A stretch of DNA of 64,000 nt, from assembly GCA_965203735.1 (NCBI GenBank), contig OZ241909.1, positions 2,666,001 to 2,730,000 on the forward strand, in the 5' to 3' direction. A program made the position numbers and the translations under genes. Below the pieces are notes generated by a model that was not told where the DNA came from, made no database searches, and saw nothing but the letters and a program-made list of their open reading frames with translations. Numbering within the stretch: position 1 is the stretch's first letter; every line of letters starts with the position of its first letter. This document shows positions 8,337 to 17,580 of this stretch, piece by piece. Source of the stretch: Bin55 sp965203735. Lineage in GTDB: Bacteria > Pseudomonadota > Gammaproteobacteria > Pseudomonadales > Azotimanducaceae.

Positions 8337-9607
8337 CGAAACGAAATCCCCACAGCAGAACGTACGTCTTCCAATGTCTCCTTCGCCACTATTCGTGCTT
8401 TCTCCGATCCCTTCTCGATGATGTTTCGAATCAAATTTCGATCCTCAACATAAGGTGTTGCGCGTTCGTGAAACTCGGTCTGCTCTACGTTGAGCGAGTC
8501 GATGAGTGGACCCTTGCAATCAATACAACCAATCCCCGCCGACTTGCAACCATCTGCAGCCCATGACAATGTATCCTCGTTTGAGTAGATCCTGTGGAGA
8601 TCGTAGACAGGACACTTACTTGGGTCACCTGGATCGCTTCGACGAACTCGGGCTGGATCCGTTTGCATTGTGCGAATTTTCGCTTCAAGTGCGTTCGGCT
8701 CTTCCCGCATTAACACGGCGTTGTTGTAAGACTTCGACATCTTCTCGCCGTTCAAGCCAGGAACCTTTGGCGTGTCAGTCAGCAACACTTCGGGTTCGGG
8801 AAGGATAATGCGACCGCCATCTTCTAGATAGCCAACCAATCTCTCTTGCTCATCATGAGAGAGGTGGGATTGTTCGAATACCAGAGCTCGGGCAGCCTCC
8901 AATTTTTCGTCGACTCCGTGTTCGACATATTGCTTGCGCCAGGTCTCATACTGACGGGCGATTTTCTTTGGAATTCGACCAAGTGCCTTTTGGGCAAGTG
9001 ACTGCCACTCGTCGTCGCGACCAAAATTCCAGTTGAAGGCTCTTGCAATGTCTCGTGAAACTTCCACATGAGCTTCTTGGTCTGCACCAACTGGAACTTT
9101 CCCACCCCGATACATCAAGATGTCTGCCGCCTGCAATACGGGATAACCCAAGAAGCCGAAGGTATTGAGATTCTTATCGTTGAGCCTTCGAATTGTGTCT
9201 TTGTATGTGGGAACTCGCTCGAGCCACGGTAAAGGAGTCACCATCGACAATAAGACAAAGAGCTCGGCATGCTCGGGAACTTTGCTTTGAACAAACACAG
9301 TACATGCCGACGGAGAGACGCCGCTTGCAAACCAGTCGATGAGCATTTCGTAGGTGTTCTGTTCGATGGTCTCAGTCTCGTTGTAGGACGTCGTCAAGGC
9401 ATGCCAATCAGCCACGAAAAAGAAGCAGTCGTATTGGTGCTGCAGTTGTGCCCAATTTTTCAAGGCACCGTGATAGTGTCCAATGTGCAATCTCCCCGTT
9501 GGTCTCATTCCCGAGACTACACGGTTGTCTAATTGTCCGTTGCTCACTTTCCTTGCTCTCTTGTTTGGGGGATTTAGGCTATTCGTCCGTTTGAGTCTGT
9601 AGGACAC
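8333..9607 (-). CDS. trpS: Tryptophanyl-tRNA synthetase (long form)
   Basis: Charges tRNA-Trp. Class I synthetase with HIGH-type HIGH at residues 41-44 (MRPTGRLHIGHYHGAL) and GEKMSKSYNNAV as the KMSKS loop. At 424 codons it is longer than the E. coli type and resembles the long pseudomonad-type TrpS with a C-terminal cysteine-bearing segment (YDLHRIYSNE, GCIDCKGP). The start is uncertain. The frame opens at a GTG (9607) lying inside the preceding yciO gene, while an internal GTG at 9547 is preceded by AAGGAAA and would give an N-terminus more like known TrpS proteins. It sits first in a trpS-scpA-scpB-rluB series. Product identity is firm. Confidence 0.93.
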   Translation of the reverse strand: MSYRLKRTNSLNPPNKRARKVSNGQLDNRVVSGMRPTGRLHIGHYHGALKNWAQLQHQYDCFFFVADWHALTTSYNETETIEQNTYEMLIDWFASGVSPSACTVFVQSKVPEHAELFVLLSMVTPLPWLERVPTYKDTIRRLNDKNLNTFGFLGYPVLQAADILMYRGGKVPVGADQEAHVEVSRDIARAFNWNFGRDDEWQSLAQKALGRIPKKIARQYETWRKQYVEHGVDEKLEAARALVFEQSHLSHDEQERLVGYLEDGGRIILPEPEVLLTDTPKVPGLNGEKMSKSYNNAVLMREEPNALEAKIRTMQTDPARVRRSDPGDPSKCPVYDLHRIYSNEDTLSWAADGCKSAGIGCIDCKGPLIDSLNVEQTEFHERATPYVEDRNLIRNIIEKGSEKARIVAKETLEDVRSAVGISFR

Positions 9608-10205
9608 CTCTACCTTGTCGTGTCACCGTTGGAAACGAATCGACCAAATCTACGAGTGTCGAAGGTTCCGACCCCAAGATTCCACCGTCGATGATCACAT
9701 CAACCTGATGCTCAAGTTGCTCACGAATTGCTTGCGGATCGCACATTGCATCTTCTTCGCCGGGCAATACTAGCGATGTGGAGAGAACCGGTTCTTGCAA
9801 AGCACCCAGGAAACTCATTGCAATTGTGGAATCAGGTATTCGAAGTCCGACGGTTCCCCGATTGCTACTCGCTACTTTGCGAGGCACATCCCGTGTTGCT
9901 TTCAGTATGAACGTAAAGGGTCCGGGTGTATGCCTTCTGATCATCCTATAGCTTGGGTTGTCGACTTGAGCGTAGTTTGAGAGTTCCGATAGGTCTTTGC
10001 AGACTATTGTCAGCAGATGGTTGGGTTTCAACTTTCGAATAGTGCGTATTCGGTTCAGACCAGCGCTATCGAGAAGACGACAACCCACGGCGTAAGTCGT
10101 GTCCGTAGGGTAGACGATAATCCCACCATTCCTGACAATTTCCGCTGCCTGATTGGTCAAGCGGGTTTGCGGGTGTGTAGGATGCACTTCAAAGTATTGG
10201 CTCAT
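9579..10205 (-). CDS. yciO: YciO/YrdC (Sua5)-family protein, putative threonylcarbamoyl-AMP synthase-like
   Basis: About 208 aa from ATG 10205. Members share the YrdC fold that binds RNA and ATP. YrdC makes threonylcarbamoyl-AMP for tRNA t6A modification, while the YciO branch has no settled essential role. The start SQYFEVHPTHPQTRL and the blocks GGIIVYPTDTTYAVGC, RKLKPNHLLTIVCKDLSEL, PGPFTFILKA and GTVGLRIPD match the YciO branch. An upstream TTG (10220) would extend it by five residues but is unlikely, since it overlaps ung. It is followed by trpS, with about 29 bp of overlap if trpS uses its farthest start. Confidence 0.88.
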   Translation of the reverse strand: MSQYFEVHPTHPQTRLTNQAAEIVRNGGIIVYPTDTTYAVGCRLLDSAGLNRIRTIRKLKPNHLLTIVCKDLSELSNYAQVDNPSYRMIRRHTPGPFTFILKATRDVPRKVASSNRGTVGLRIPDSTIAMSFLGALQEPVLSTSLVLPGEEDAMCDPQAIREQLEHQVDVIIDGGILGSEPSTLVDLVDSFPTVTRQGRGVLQTQTDE

Positions 10206-10212
10206 AGATATC

Positions 10213-10923
10213 TCACGCAACAGCTAACCAGTCGATGGCATCAAATCCTTTAGATGTCAGATATTGGTTCGTAGCGGTAAAGTGCCCGCACCCCATGAAG
10301 CCACGATGTGCTGAGAGCGGCGATGGGTGCGAGGATTCAAGCACTAGGTGTCTCGTTCGATCGACGACATCAGCTTTCCTTTTTGCAGCAGCGCCCCAAA
10401 GAAGAAAGACAACGTGCTGGCACTGTTCATTCACCACTGACACAATCTGGTCGGTGAATCTCTCCCAGCCCACACCTTGATGTGAACCAGCTCGCCCTTC
10501 TATGACTGTAAGCACAGAATTTAGGAGCAAGACCCCTTGCTTCGCCCATGGTTCAAGACAGCCTCTAAGCGGGAAAGACCCGACGTCACCGTCTTGAACA
10601 CCAAACTCCTGATGGATTTCGCTGAGAATATTTACGAGTGATGGAGGCGGAGGCACGCCAGCGCTAACGCTGAAGCAGAGACCGTGTGCTTGGTTTGGCC
10701 CATGATAGGGGTCTTGTCCGATGATGACTACTCGTACTTGGTCAAGAGGGCATAGATCCATTGCGGCGAACATCTTGGACATGGGTGGGTGTATGCGCTT
10801 GCCTGCACGCACTTCATTTACCAAGAAAGTGCGCAATTTCGACATATAACCTGCGGTGAACTCACTTCGAAGGGCTTCTTTCCAGGTCGCGTCCAGTTTG
10901 ACGCGTTCCAGCGCGTCGCTCAT
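10213..10923 (-). CDS. ung: Uracil-DNA glycosylase
   Basis: 236 aa, family 1 UDG. It removes uracil from DNA to start base-excision repair. The water-activating motif GQDPYHG puts the catalytic Asp at about 71. The uracil-binding PLRGCLEPWAKQGVLLLNSVLTV block is next, and the DNA-intercalation loop HPSPLSAHRGFMGCGHF gives the catalytic His. The ATG at 10923 overlaps the lysS stop by 4 bp, and the gene ends shortly before yciO, so lysS-ung-yciO-trpS is likely one transcript. Nothing unusual in length. Confidence 0.96.
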   Translation of the reverse strand: MSDALERVKLDATWKEALRSEFTAGYMSKLRTFLVNEVRAGKRIHPPMSKMFAAMDLCPLDQVRVVIIGQDPYHGPNQAHGLCFSVSAGVPPPPSLVNILSEIHQEFGVQDGDVGSFPLRGCLEPWAKQGVLLLNSVLTVIEGRAGSHQGVGWERFTDQIVSVVNEQCQHVVFLLWGAAAKRKADVVDRTRHLVLESSHPSPLSAHRGFMGCGHFTATNQYLTSKGFDAIDWLAVA

Positions 10924-12404
10924 TGTGGTGCGCGTTTAAGTTGTGGAAACAAGAGCACGTCGCGAATGGTTGTACTGTCTGTTAGAAGCATAACAAGTCG
11001 GTCGATACCAATACCCTCACCAGCGGTCGGCGGCATCCCGTATTGCAATGCAAGTATGAAGTCTGAATCGAAACGCATGGCCTCCTTGTCCCCACGATCT
11101 AACAATTCACTCTGTCTTTTAAATCGCACTTCCTGATCATCTGGATCGTTGAGTTCGGAAAAGCCGTTGGCGATTTCCCGACCACACACAAAGTACTCGA
11201 ATCGGTCTGCAACCTCGGGATTTGCGTCGTTTCTACGCGCGAGCGGCGAGACTTCTATTGGGTATTCGGTTACGAAAGTTGGTTGAACTAGCTTCGGTTC
11301 TACCAACTGTTCAAACAATGCAGTGAGAACCGCACCCCATCCTGCATCTGATGGAATTGCCACGGAACGCTCTTGCGCCACCGTCCGCAGAATCTCTTCC
11401 CTAAAAATCTCGTCAGATTTCGCTAAAGCTAGTTCGCTTGCAACTGCCTCCGACATCGTAGTTTCTCTCGGACTCTTCTCAAAATCCAAGACATGTCCGT
11501 CGAACTCAATCTTGGAACTGCCACAAATTGCCACAGTCAACTGACGCATTAACTCACGAGTCAGCACAATCATTTCTCGAAATGTTGCGTACGCTTGATA
11601 GAACTCAAGCATTGTGAACTCAGGGTTGTGTCGTGTGGAAAGACCTTCATTGCGAAAGTTTCGATTGATCTCGTAGACTCGCTCAAATCCCCCAACCAGT
11701 AGACGCTTAAGGTAGAGTTCAGGTGCGACTCTCAAGTAGAGGTCCATGTCCAAAGCATTGTGATGTGTGGTAAACGGTCGCGCAAGTGCCCCACCTGGAA
11801 TAGGGTGCATCATCGGAGTTTCCACTTCCATGAAGTCGCGATCCTCGAAGAATCGACGCAACTGTCTCACAATCGCGCTACGTGTCGCAAACACGTTCCG
11901 CGAACGCTCGTTAGCGATTAAGTCAACATACCTCCGCCGGTACTTGAGCTCCGAGTCTTCGATTCCATGAAACTTGTCGGGAAAGGGTTGTAGTGACTTG
12001 ACCAGAATTTGATAGCTTGAGGCTTCAACAGTAAGTTCTCCCTTGTTAGTTCTCATCAAGGTGCCCGTAACTGCAACAATGTCGCCAAGGTCCGATAGCT
12101 CTAAGAATTCTTCGTAGCTTGTTTCTTCCAATCCGTCCTTGCGCAAATAACACTGAATCGTGCCTGATCCGTCGCGAAGCGTAATGAAACTAGCCTTGCC
12201 CATAACTCTTCGCAAGACAATTCTTCCGGCAACCGAGGTGGCAAAGGGTTCGTCACTCAATTGTTCCTTCGTCTTCTCGGCAAATCTTGTTTGCAACGAT
12301 TCAGCACTATGCGTGCGCCTAAACTCGTTGGAGAAGGCACTCGATTTAGCTCGCAACGACTCCAGTTTTCGTCGTCGAGTAACAACCTCACTTCGATCGT
12401 CCAC
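10920..12404 (-). CDS. lysS: Lysyl-tRNA synthetase, class II
   Basis: 494 aa, normal size. N-terminal OB-fold anticodon-binding domain at about residues 55-165 (VAGRIVLRRVMGKASFITLRDGSGTIQCYL). The class II catalytic domain follows, with motif 2 in FRNEGLSTRHNPEFTMLEFYQAY and motif 3 GMPPTAGEGIGIDRLVMLLT. The start is GTG at 12404, sharing one base with the prfB stop (TAGTG), so the two are probably coupled; prfB-lysS is the same order as in E. coli. Class I LysK is excluded by the class II motifs. Confidence 0.97.
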   Translation of the reverse strand: MDDRSEVVTRRRKLESLRAKSSAFSNEFRRTHSAESLQTRFAEKTKEQLSDEPFATSVAGRIVLRRVMGKASFITLRDGSGTIQCYLRKDGLEETSYEEFLELSDLGDIVAVTGTLMRTNKGELTVEASSYQILVKSLQPFPDKFHGIEDSELKYRRRYVDLIANERSRNVFATRSAIVRQLRRFFEDRDFMEVETPMMHPIPGGALARPFTTHHNALDMDLYLRVAPELYLKRLLVGGFERVYEINRNFRNEGLSTRHNPEFTMLEFYQAYATFREMIVLTRELMRQLTVAICGSSKIEFDGHVLDFEKSPRETTMSEAVASELALAKSDEIFREEILRTVAQERSVAIPSDAGWGAVLTALFEQLVEPKLVQPTFVTEYPIEVSPLARRNDANPEVADRFEYFVCGREIANGFSELNDPDDQEVRFKRQSELLDRGDKEAMRFDSDFILALQYGMPPTAGEGIGIDRLVMLLTDSTTIRDVLLFPQLKRAPQ

Positions 12405-13502
12405 TACAAACTCGCAATCAGGCTTGCTTCCATAAAGGATGAAATATCGCCATCCAATACCCGCGAAGGATCCCCGCGTTCCGCGCCCGTCCTATGATCC
12501 TTTACGCGTGACTGATCCAACACGTAGGATCGAATCTGGCTTCCAAATCCGATGTTGGGTTTGGAGTCTTCAATGGCTTGTTGCTGTTCCAATTTTTCCT
12601 GTAGCAAGATGCTGTAAAGCTTGGCTCGTAGCTGTTTCCAAGCTTGAGCCCGATTCTTGTGCTGCGAGCGTTCGCTCTGGCACTGAACGACGGTGTTGGT
12701 GGGGACGTGGGTCAATCGAACAGCCGAGTCCGTCTGATTCACATGTTGTCCTCCTGCTCCACTCGCACGATATGTGTCAGTTCTGACGTCGCTAGGGTCA
12801 ATCTCCACCTTTACATCGTCGTCGATTTCAGCGTATACGAACACCGATGCAAAAGACGTGTGCCGACGGTGATTCGAGTCAAAAGGCGAATTGCGCACCA
12901 ATCGATGTACTCCACTCTCGGTGCGAAGCCACCCGTAGGCGAAGTCTCCTACAACTTGCACTGTTGAACTTCGGATACCTGCCACATCGCCCTCGGACAA
13001 TTCAAGAATTGTTGCCTTGTAGTTTCGTTTCTCGCACCATTGAAGATACATGCGAAGCAGCATGTTCGCCCAGTCTTGCGACTCCGTCCCACCTTCTCCA
13101 AACTGAATGTCGACATATGCGTTTTGAGAATCCAGTTCGTTCGAGAACATCTTCTTGAATTCCATCGACTTCAGATGTGTGTCGATGGACTCCAATTCAG
13201 ATGCAACTTCAGTGAGGACCTCTTGCTCTCGTTCGTCTGCAGCGATCTCAGCAAGTTCATCCGCTTCTTCAACTCGAGCTTCGATACTGTCCATTCCTGC
13301 AACGGATTCAGTCAGTCGCGCTCGTTCTTTTGAGAGAGATTCCGAAAGTTGTTGGTCGGACCAAGTATCGGGTTCAGACAGTTGAAGATCGACTTCTTCT
13401 AACCTCTCCTTGCTTTTCTCATAGTCAAAGAGAGTCTCTTAGCACAAACATGCGGGTGCGAATGTCCTTGATTCTTTCTCGTATCGAGCTAATTTCAGCC
13501 AT
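12404..13502 (-). CDS. prfB: Peptide chain release factor 2, expressed by programmed +1 frameshift
   Basis: RF2 ends translation at UGA and UAA. The gene is in two frames. A 25-codon first frame begins at the ATG at 13502 (MAEISSIRERIKDIR...) and ends with CTT TGA. A +1 slip at this site joins it to the second frame, beginning DYEKSKERLEEV. The joined protein is 365 aa, the length of E. coli RF2. It has the SPF stop-recognition tripeptide (NSPFDSN) and the GGQ catalytic motif (GAGGQHVNQTDSAVR). The slip sequence CTTTGAC is the conserved one, which lets RF2 level control its own synthesis. A stimulatory Shine-Dalgarno stretch before the slip is weak here. The gene is complete; it should not be called a pseudogene, nor start at the internal ATG at 13294. 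Confidence 0.97.
13424..13430 (-). promoter_or_regulatory. RF2 +1 frameshift slip site CUUUGAC
   Basis: On the reverse strand, CTT (13430-13428) is followed by TGA (13427-13425) and then C. Skipping one base gives GAC as the next codon and a continuous RF2 reading frame. This is the classic autoregulatory site. Upstream, AAGAGA replaces the strong AGGGGG element of E. coli. Confidence 0.95.
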
Positions 13503-13698
13503 TATTTCGCCATGTGTAGAGGTAAAAGGTCAGTGTCTGTTTTCCCGAAACTAAGTTTGGACACGGCTCAAAGCTAACGAAGCACCGCTTTCCTGCGTTA
13601 GAGCACCGAAATTTTAGCACTTGTTAAGTAAGCGCTTGACTAGGGTCGCGCAGTACTGTGACTCAAAACCCGGTACTCCCTGAATTCGCCGAGAACGA

Positions 13699-15438
13699 CT
13701 ATGTCGTCGCCGGTTGAGCACACTCGACAACCAATTGGAGAGTTGTAGATCCTCGAAAATTGTTTCCTGTTGGACGATAGGCCACCTCAACTCTTTCAGC
13801 ATCAATTGATCCATGATTGAAAGCAATTGCGTCGACGAGTTTTCGTTGCTGTTTCAACACCATCTTGAGGTGCCTACCCTTACCTACTACCTGCTGGTTT
13901 ACGATGTCAAACGAACCGTGAAACAAAGGTGGATCGAAGTCCTTTCCCCATGGACCCCATTCGTTGATCGAGCGTACTAGCTGCAAGGTCAAGTACTCGT
14001 CGTCGAGTTCTCCATCCGTGTAGAGCACATCGCTAAAGGTTTCGCTTGCTGCTCTAGCCGCAACAGCTTTCTCGAACAGTGAGGAGAATCGTTCAAGACT
14101 TGCTTTATGGATTGTGACACCCGCTGCCATGGCATGACCACCGTAGGAAATCAACAGATTTGGATACTGCGAGTCGATATCTGCAAGCACGTCGCGAATG
14201 TGGATATTTGCGACGCTCCGAGCGGAGCCTTTGATGTATTTAGACAATCCATCTTGCGCATCCGCAAACACAACTGCGGGACGGTTTAGCCGTCCGACTA
14301 CTTGGCTTGCGATCAGACCAACTATTCCCTCATGAAAGGACTGGTCGTGGACACAGATTCCTGGACGATCAAGATCGGTTAGAGAATCTAAGTAGCGATG
14401 AGCAACTTCGGTCATTTCCTGCTGCATTTGTTGACGTTCGGCATTTATCTCGTTCAGACGTCCAACGTGAATTCGCGCATCTCCGAGGTTTGAAGTAAGC
14501 AACGCCTGAATGCCAATACTGATGTCTTCGAGTCTTCCTGCTGCATTGAGTCTTGGGCCCAACCTGTAGCCGAGATCTTCCGCGTCAATTTGTTCCAACC
14601 TGACCCTAGCGATCTCGCATAGCGCAATGATTCCAGGCCTTGTTCTACGTCGCCGTATCCGACTCAAGCCGTTCGCTACCAGAATTCGGTTATTTCGATC
14701 CAACGGAACAAGATCTACAACAGTGCCCAATGCAACCAGGTCTAAGTAGTCTGCTACTTTAGGTTCCGTTAGTTGTCTTTCCTCAAAATGATTGAGCGCT
14801 CTTAACTGACGTCGTACTTCCACCATTACATAGAACGCAACACCAACACCTGCAGGTGTACTAGCAAAACTGCTCTTTGACAGCTGTGGGTTCACGATTG
14901 CACTCGCCGCCGGCAACTCTTCGGGAGGCAGATGGTGGTCGGTAATTATCGTGTCGATACCGTTATCGCGAGCAAATTGAACACCCTCATTCGAGCTGAT
15001 GCCATTGTCGACTGTAACGATAACCTTCGGTTTTTTGACCAGCAGCGATTGAACAAAGTCCTTAGACAATCCATAGCCAAAACGAAATCTATCGGGAACC
15101 ACAGATTCGACCCGTTTAGCACCGTAGTCTCGAAGCATGAGTACGCACAGGGCACTAGCGGTCGCGCCGTCCGCATCGAAGTCGCCCGCGATGAGTATGA
15201 GTTCATCATTCTGAATTGCATGAACCAGTCGTGCAGCCGCGTTCTGGATTCCTTCTAGTCCATCGGGTGGAAGAAGCTCGGACAGCCTAAGACTCGTGTC
15301 GGACTCAGACTCCACTCCTCTCGAAGCCAAGATCCGTCCCAATATGGGATCGACTCCGAGTTTTTCCTGTACCTGAGACCAGTTGGGGGGTAACGGTCGG
15401 GTTACAAATTGATACCTAGGTGTTCTCGATGTGCTCAA
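13699..15438 (-). CDS. recJ: Single-stranded-DNA-specific exonuclease RecJ
   Basis: 579 aa, as in E. coli. A 5'-3' ssDNA exonuclease acting in recombination and mismatch repair. DHH-superfamily metal motifs: GDFDADGATASA (about residue 85) and ITDHHLPP (about 165). DHHA1 signatures follow, including RLNAAGRL near the middle and SYGGHAMAAG. The C-terminal OB-like domain ends the protein. The start is TTG at 15438, overlapping the hom stop as TTGA, which suggests coupling. A 196-bp gap then separates it from prfB. In related genomes thrC usually lies between hom and recJ; it does not here. Confidence 0.95.
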   Translation of the reverse strand: MSTSRTPRYQFVTRPLPPNWSQVQEKLGVDPILGRILASRGVESESDTSLRLSELLPPDGLEGIQNAAARLVHAIQNDELILIAGDFDADGATASALCVLMLRDYGAKRVESVVPDRFRFGYGLSKDFVQSLLVKKPKVIVTVDNGISSNEGVQFARDNGIDTIITDHHLPPEELPAASAIVNPQLSKSSFASTPAGVGVAFYVMVEVRRQLRALNHFEERQLTEPKVADYLDLVALGTVVDLVPLDRNNRILVANGLSRIRRRRTRPGIIALCEIARVRLEQIDAEDLGYRLGPRLNAAGRLEDISIGIQALLTSNLGDARIHVGRLNEINAERQQMQQEMTEVAHRYLDSLTDLDRPGICVHDQSFHEGIVGLIASQVVGRLNRPAVVFADAQDGLSKYIKGSARSVANIHIRDVLADIDSQYPNLLISYGGHAMAAGVTIHKASLERFSSLFEKAVAARAASETFSDVLYTDGELDDEYLTLQLVRSINEWGPWGKDFDPPLFHGSFDIVNQQVVGKGRHLKMVLKQQRKLVDAIAFNHGSIDAERVEVAYRPTGNNFRGSTTLQLVVECAQPATT

Positions 15439-16709
15439 TTGAGGTCAACAACTCGAATACGTCGAATGTCTCCGTGTACTGCGGACAGCTTCTGCAAGTC
15501 TCCAATGGTTGCATCTAACACGGACTCCAGAACTTCATCGGTTAGCAAGACTACAGGTACCCATCGCACGTTGCCAGTTTGCTGGATCGCATTGGATTTC
15601 TGGATGACTGACTCCATCGAAATCCTATGATTTCCCAAGACTTCAGCAAGTGTCGCCATAACGCCGGGTTCGTCTGACACTGGGATGTACAAGTAGTACG
15701 AACTGGATAAGTCACAAATTGGACTGGCATCACGCGTGGAGGTTGTGTTCGTAGGCAACGAGGACTTCCCTTTCGCAATCTCGATGATGTCGCTAAGCAC
15801 CGCTGAAGCCGTGGGGCGAGATCCTGCACCAGGCCCCTTCAAGAGCAAACTACCAACACCATTTGCAGCCACCGAAATGGCGTTGTCTACGCCATCTATG
15901 AGCGACATCAGATCCTTATCAGACACAAGCGCTGGATGCACACGCATTTCCACACTTGAATCAAATACTCGAGCGACTGCGATGTGCTTGATTCGATATC
16001 CAAGTTCTCGAGCGTAGTGGAGATCATCGAGCTGGATGTTTGTGATTCCCTCGATGTAAATGTTGGCCAAGTCGATCGGCTGATCGAATGCAATCGATCC
16101 AAGAATTGACAGTTTTTGAGCTGCATCGATTCCATCGATGTCAAAACTCGGATCGCTCTCGGCGAAACCCAGGTCTTGCGCTTGTCGCAACGCCGATTCA
16201 AACGTAGAGTCGTGCACGTCCATTTGCGTCAAGACAAAATTACAAGTTCCGTTAAGTATTCCTGTAATGGAATCGATGGAATTTCCCGCCAATCCATCCT
16301 TCAAGACAGCAACAATGGGGATTCCCCCAGCGACCGAGGCTTCAAACCCGAGCGGTACATGGCTCTCTCTTGCACGAGAGATGTATGAGTTACCGAATTG
16401 GGAGAGAACGGCCTTATTGGCAGTTACAACAGGTTTGCCGAGTTCAATTGCCCGCGAGATCAGGCGATTGGCATCATCTGTGCCACCAATGAGTTCGACG
16501 ACGATATCGACGTCATCCTGCAGAAGCGAGTTGAGGTCGGTACTGAATTCGGCACCGAGTGTGTCGACGTGTGGACGTGGCGTTCGACTTGCAACCCGGG
16601 CAACCGAGATCGGTTGCCCGAGCTGTCGCGCTACTCTGTCGGCGTTTTCGTTCAAGAGCACGAATAGCCCTTGAGCGACGGTGCCTAAACCGGCGACTCC
16701 AAGCCGCAC
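15435..16709 (-). CDS. hom: Homoserine dehydrogenase
   Basis: 424 aa monofunctional enzyme reducing aspartate semialdehyde to homoserine for threonine and methionine synthesis. N-terminal NAD(P) fold with GLGTVAQGL (residues 7-15); catalytic core blocks VVELIGG, VTANKAVL, FEASVAGGIPIV, GILNGTCNFVL, and GFAESDPSFDIDGIDAAQKL with the substrate-binding acidic residues. A C-terminal ACT-type regulatory domain (about 345-424: YLYIPVSDEPGVMATLAEVLGNHRI) suggests threonine feedback. The start is GTG at 16709. It follows dsbC and is coupled to recJ. The usual partner thrC (threonine synthase) is missing from this position. Confidence 0.95.
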   Translation of the reverse strand: MRLGVAGLGTVAQGLFVLLNENADRVARQLGQPISVARVASRTPRPHVDTLGAEFSTDLNSLLQDDVDIVVELIGGTDDANRLISRAIELGKPVVTANKAVLSQFGNSYISRARESHVPLGFEASVAGGIPIVAVLKDGLAGNSIDSITGILNGTCNFVLTQMDVHDSTFESALRQAQDLGFAESDPSFDIDGIDAAQKLSILGSIAFDQPIDLANIYIEGITNIQLDDLHYARELGYRIKHIAVARVFDSSVEMRVHPALVSDKDLMSLIDGVDNAISVAANGVGSLLLKGPGAGSRPTASAVLSDIIEIAKGKSSLPTNTTSTRDASPICDLSSSYYLYIPVSDEPGVMATLAEVLGNHRISMESVIQKSNAIQQTGNVRWVPVVLLTDEVLESVLDATIGDLQKLSAVHGDIRRIRVVDLN

Positions 16710-16752
16710 TACGGATTCGCTGACAATGTACTATCCGAGTGCGACCAAATTC

Positions 16753-17580
16753 CTAAGAGTCTATGAGTGTCTTGAGCTGTTCGGCTTGAGTAAATCCTGG
16801 AATGACCTTGCCATTCGGAAGGACGTTGGTCGGTGTTCCAGTAATCTCGATTTTCTGACCCAACTCGTAGTGTTCTTCGACACTCTTCGAACAGTCGTCT
16901 GCTACCGTATATTCCTCAGCATTCACTGCGGTACCGTTCTTGACTCGAGCGAGAACATCGTGGCGATCATCGGCGCACCAAGCGGAGACAAGCTTGTTGA
17001 AGGCCTTTGATCCAATTCCAGCTCTGGGGTAGGCCAAGTAGCGAATTTCAATGTTGTTGGCGTGATATTCCGGCATGTGTTCGTGTAACAACCGACAATA
17101 CCCACAGTCCACATCCGTGAAGACATACACGACGTCCGGTTCTGAAGTCTCGACTGGACTGTAATTGATGGTACTAGCCACGGGGAGTGACTGAAACATA
17201 GAAAGAAGAGCTTGATTTTTCTGCCTGACGGTCAGATTGACAAACTTCTCCTCGTTCCATCCGTACAAGTCTCCAACAAAAGCGTACTCGCCGTCGGTCG
17301 TTGTGTAGACGATGCGACCATTGTCCAATTCCACAGTTTTTAGATTGTTCATCGGACTATCAGACACTTCCTTGGTTGGAGAACCCAAGACCTTGGCTAT
17401 CTCCTTAATTGCATCCTTGTCAGAATTGACGCCTTGAGCATCGCTTGACGTTTCTGCCGATGTACTGGTCGCGAAAATCATCGCAACGATTGCGACTATT
17501 GACGCTAAGCTCAATTTGAATTGGGCTTCCTTACATGAATGTGTCATGTGTAATTCAACCTCGCGGGTGGTGTTGAGCAT
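16753..17580 (-). CDS. dsbC: Thiol:disulfide interchange protein DsbC
   Basis: 275 aa exported disulfide isomerase that corrects wrong disulfides in periplasmic proteins. A signal sequence covers about residues 22-42 (SLASIVAIVAMIFATSTSA). An N-terminal dimerisation part (about 55-130) and a thioredoxin-fold catalytic part follow, with the CGYC redox pair (C159, C162) in TDVDCGYCRLLHEHM. A second cysteine pair lies at 202 and 230, as in DsbC. The cis-Pro loop reads ITGTPTNVLPNG, with Asn where many DsbC proteins have Ala. The ATG at 17580 is preceded by GAAGGAGCTAC, a strong ribosome site, which supports this start although it overlaps xerD by 26 bp. The xerD-dsbC-hom order is conserved in gammaproteobacteria. 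Confidence 0.92.
   Translation of the reverse strand: MLNTTREVELHMTHSCKEAQFKLSLASIVAIVAMIFATSTSAETSSDAQGVNSDKDAIKEIAKVLGSPTKEVSDSPMNNLKTVELDNGRIVYTTTDGEYAFVGDLYGWNEEKFVNLTVRQKNQALLSMFQSLPVASTINYSPVETSEPDVVYVFTDVDCGYCRLLHEHMPEYHANNIEIRYLAYPRAGIGSKAFNKLVSAWCADDRHDVLARVKNGTAVNAEEYTVADDCSKSVEEHYELGQKIEITGTPTNVLPNGKVIPGFTQAEQLKTLIDS

Noticed and set aside
13294..13502. prfB read as a broken gene, or the UGA at 13427 as a selenocysteine codon, given the tRNA-Sec in the window
   Set aside because: The UGA is in the exact CUUUGAC slip context of RF2 and the +1 frame continues the conserved protein; a Sec codon would keep the zero frame, which is not coding.
13614..13826. 70-codon reverse-strand ORF overlapping the end of recJ
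   Set aside because: It is an out-of-frame reading of the recJ 3' end with no conserved features.
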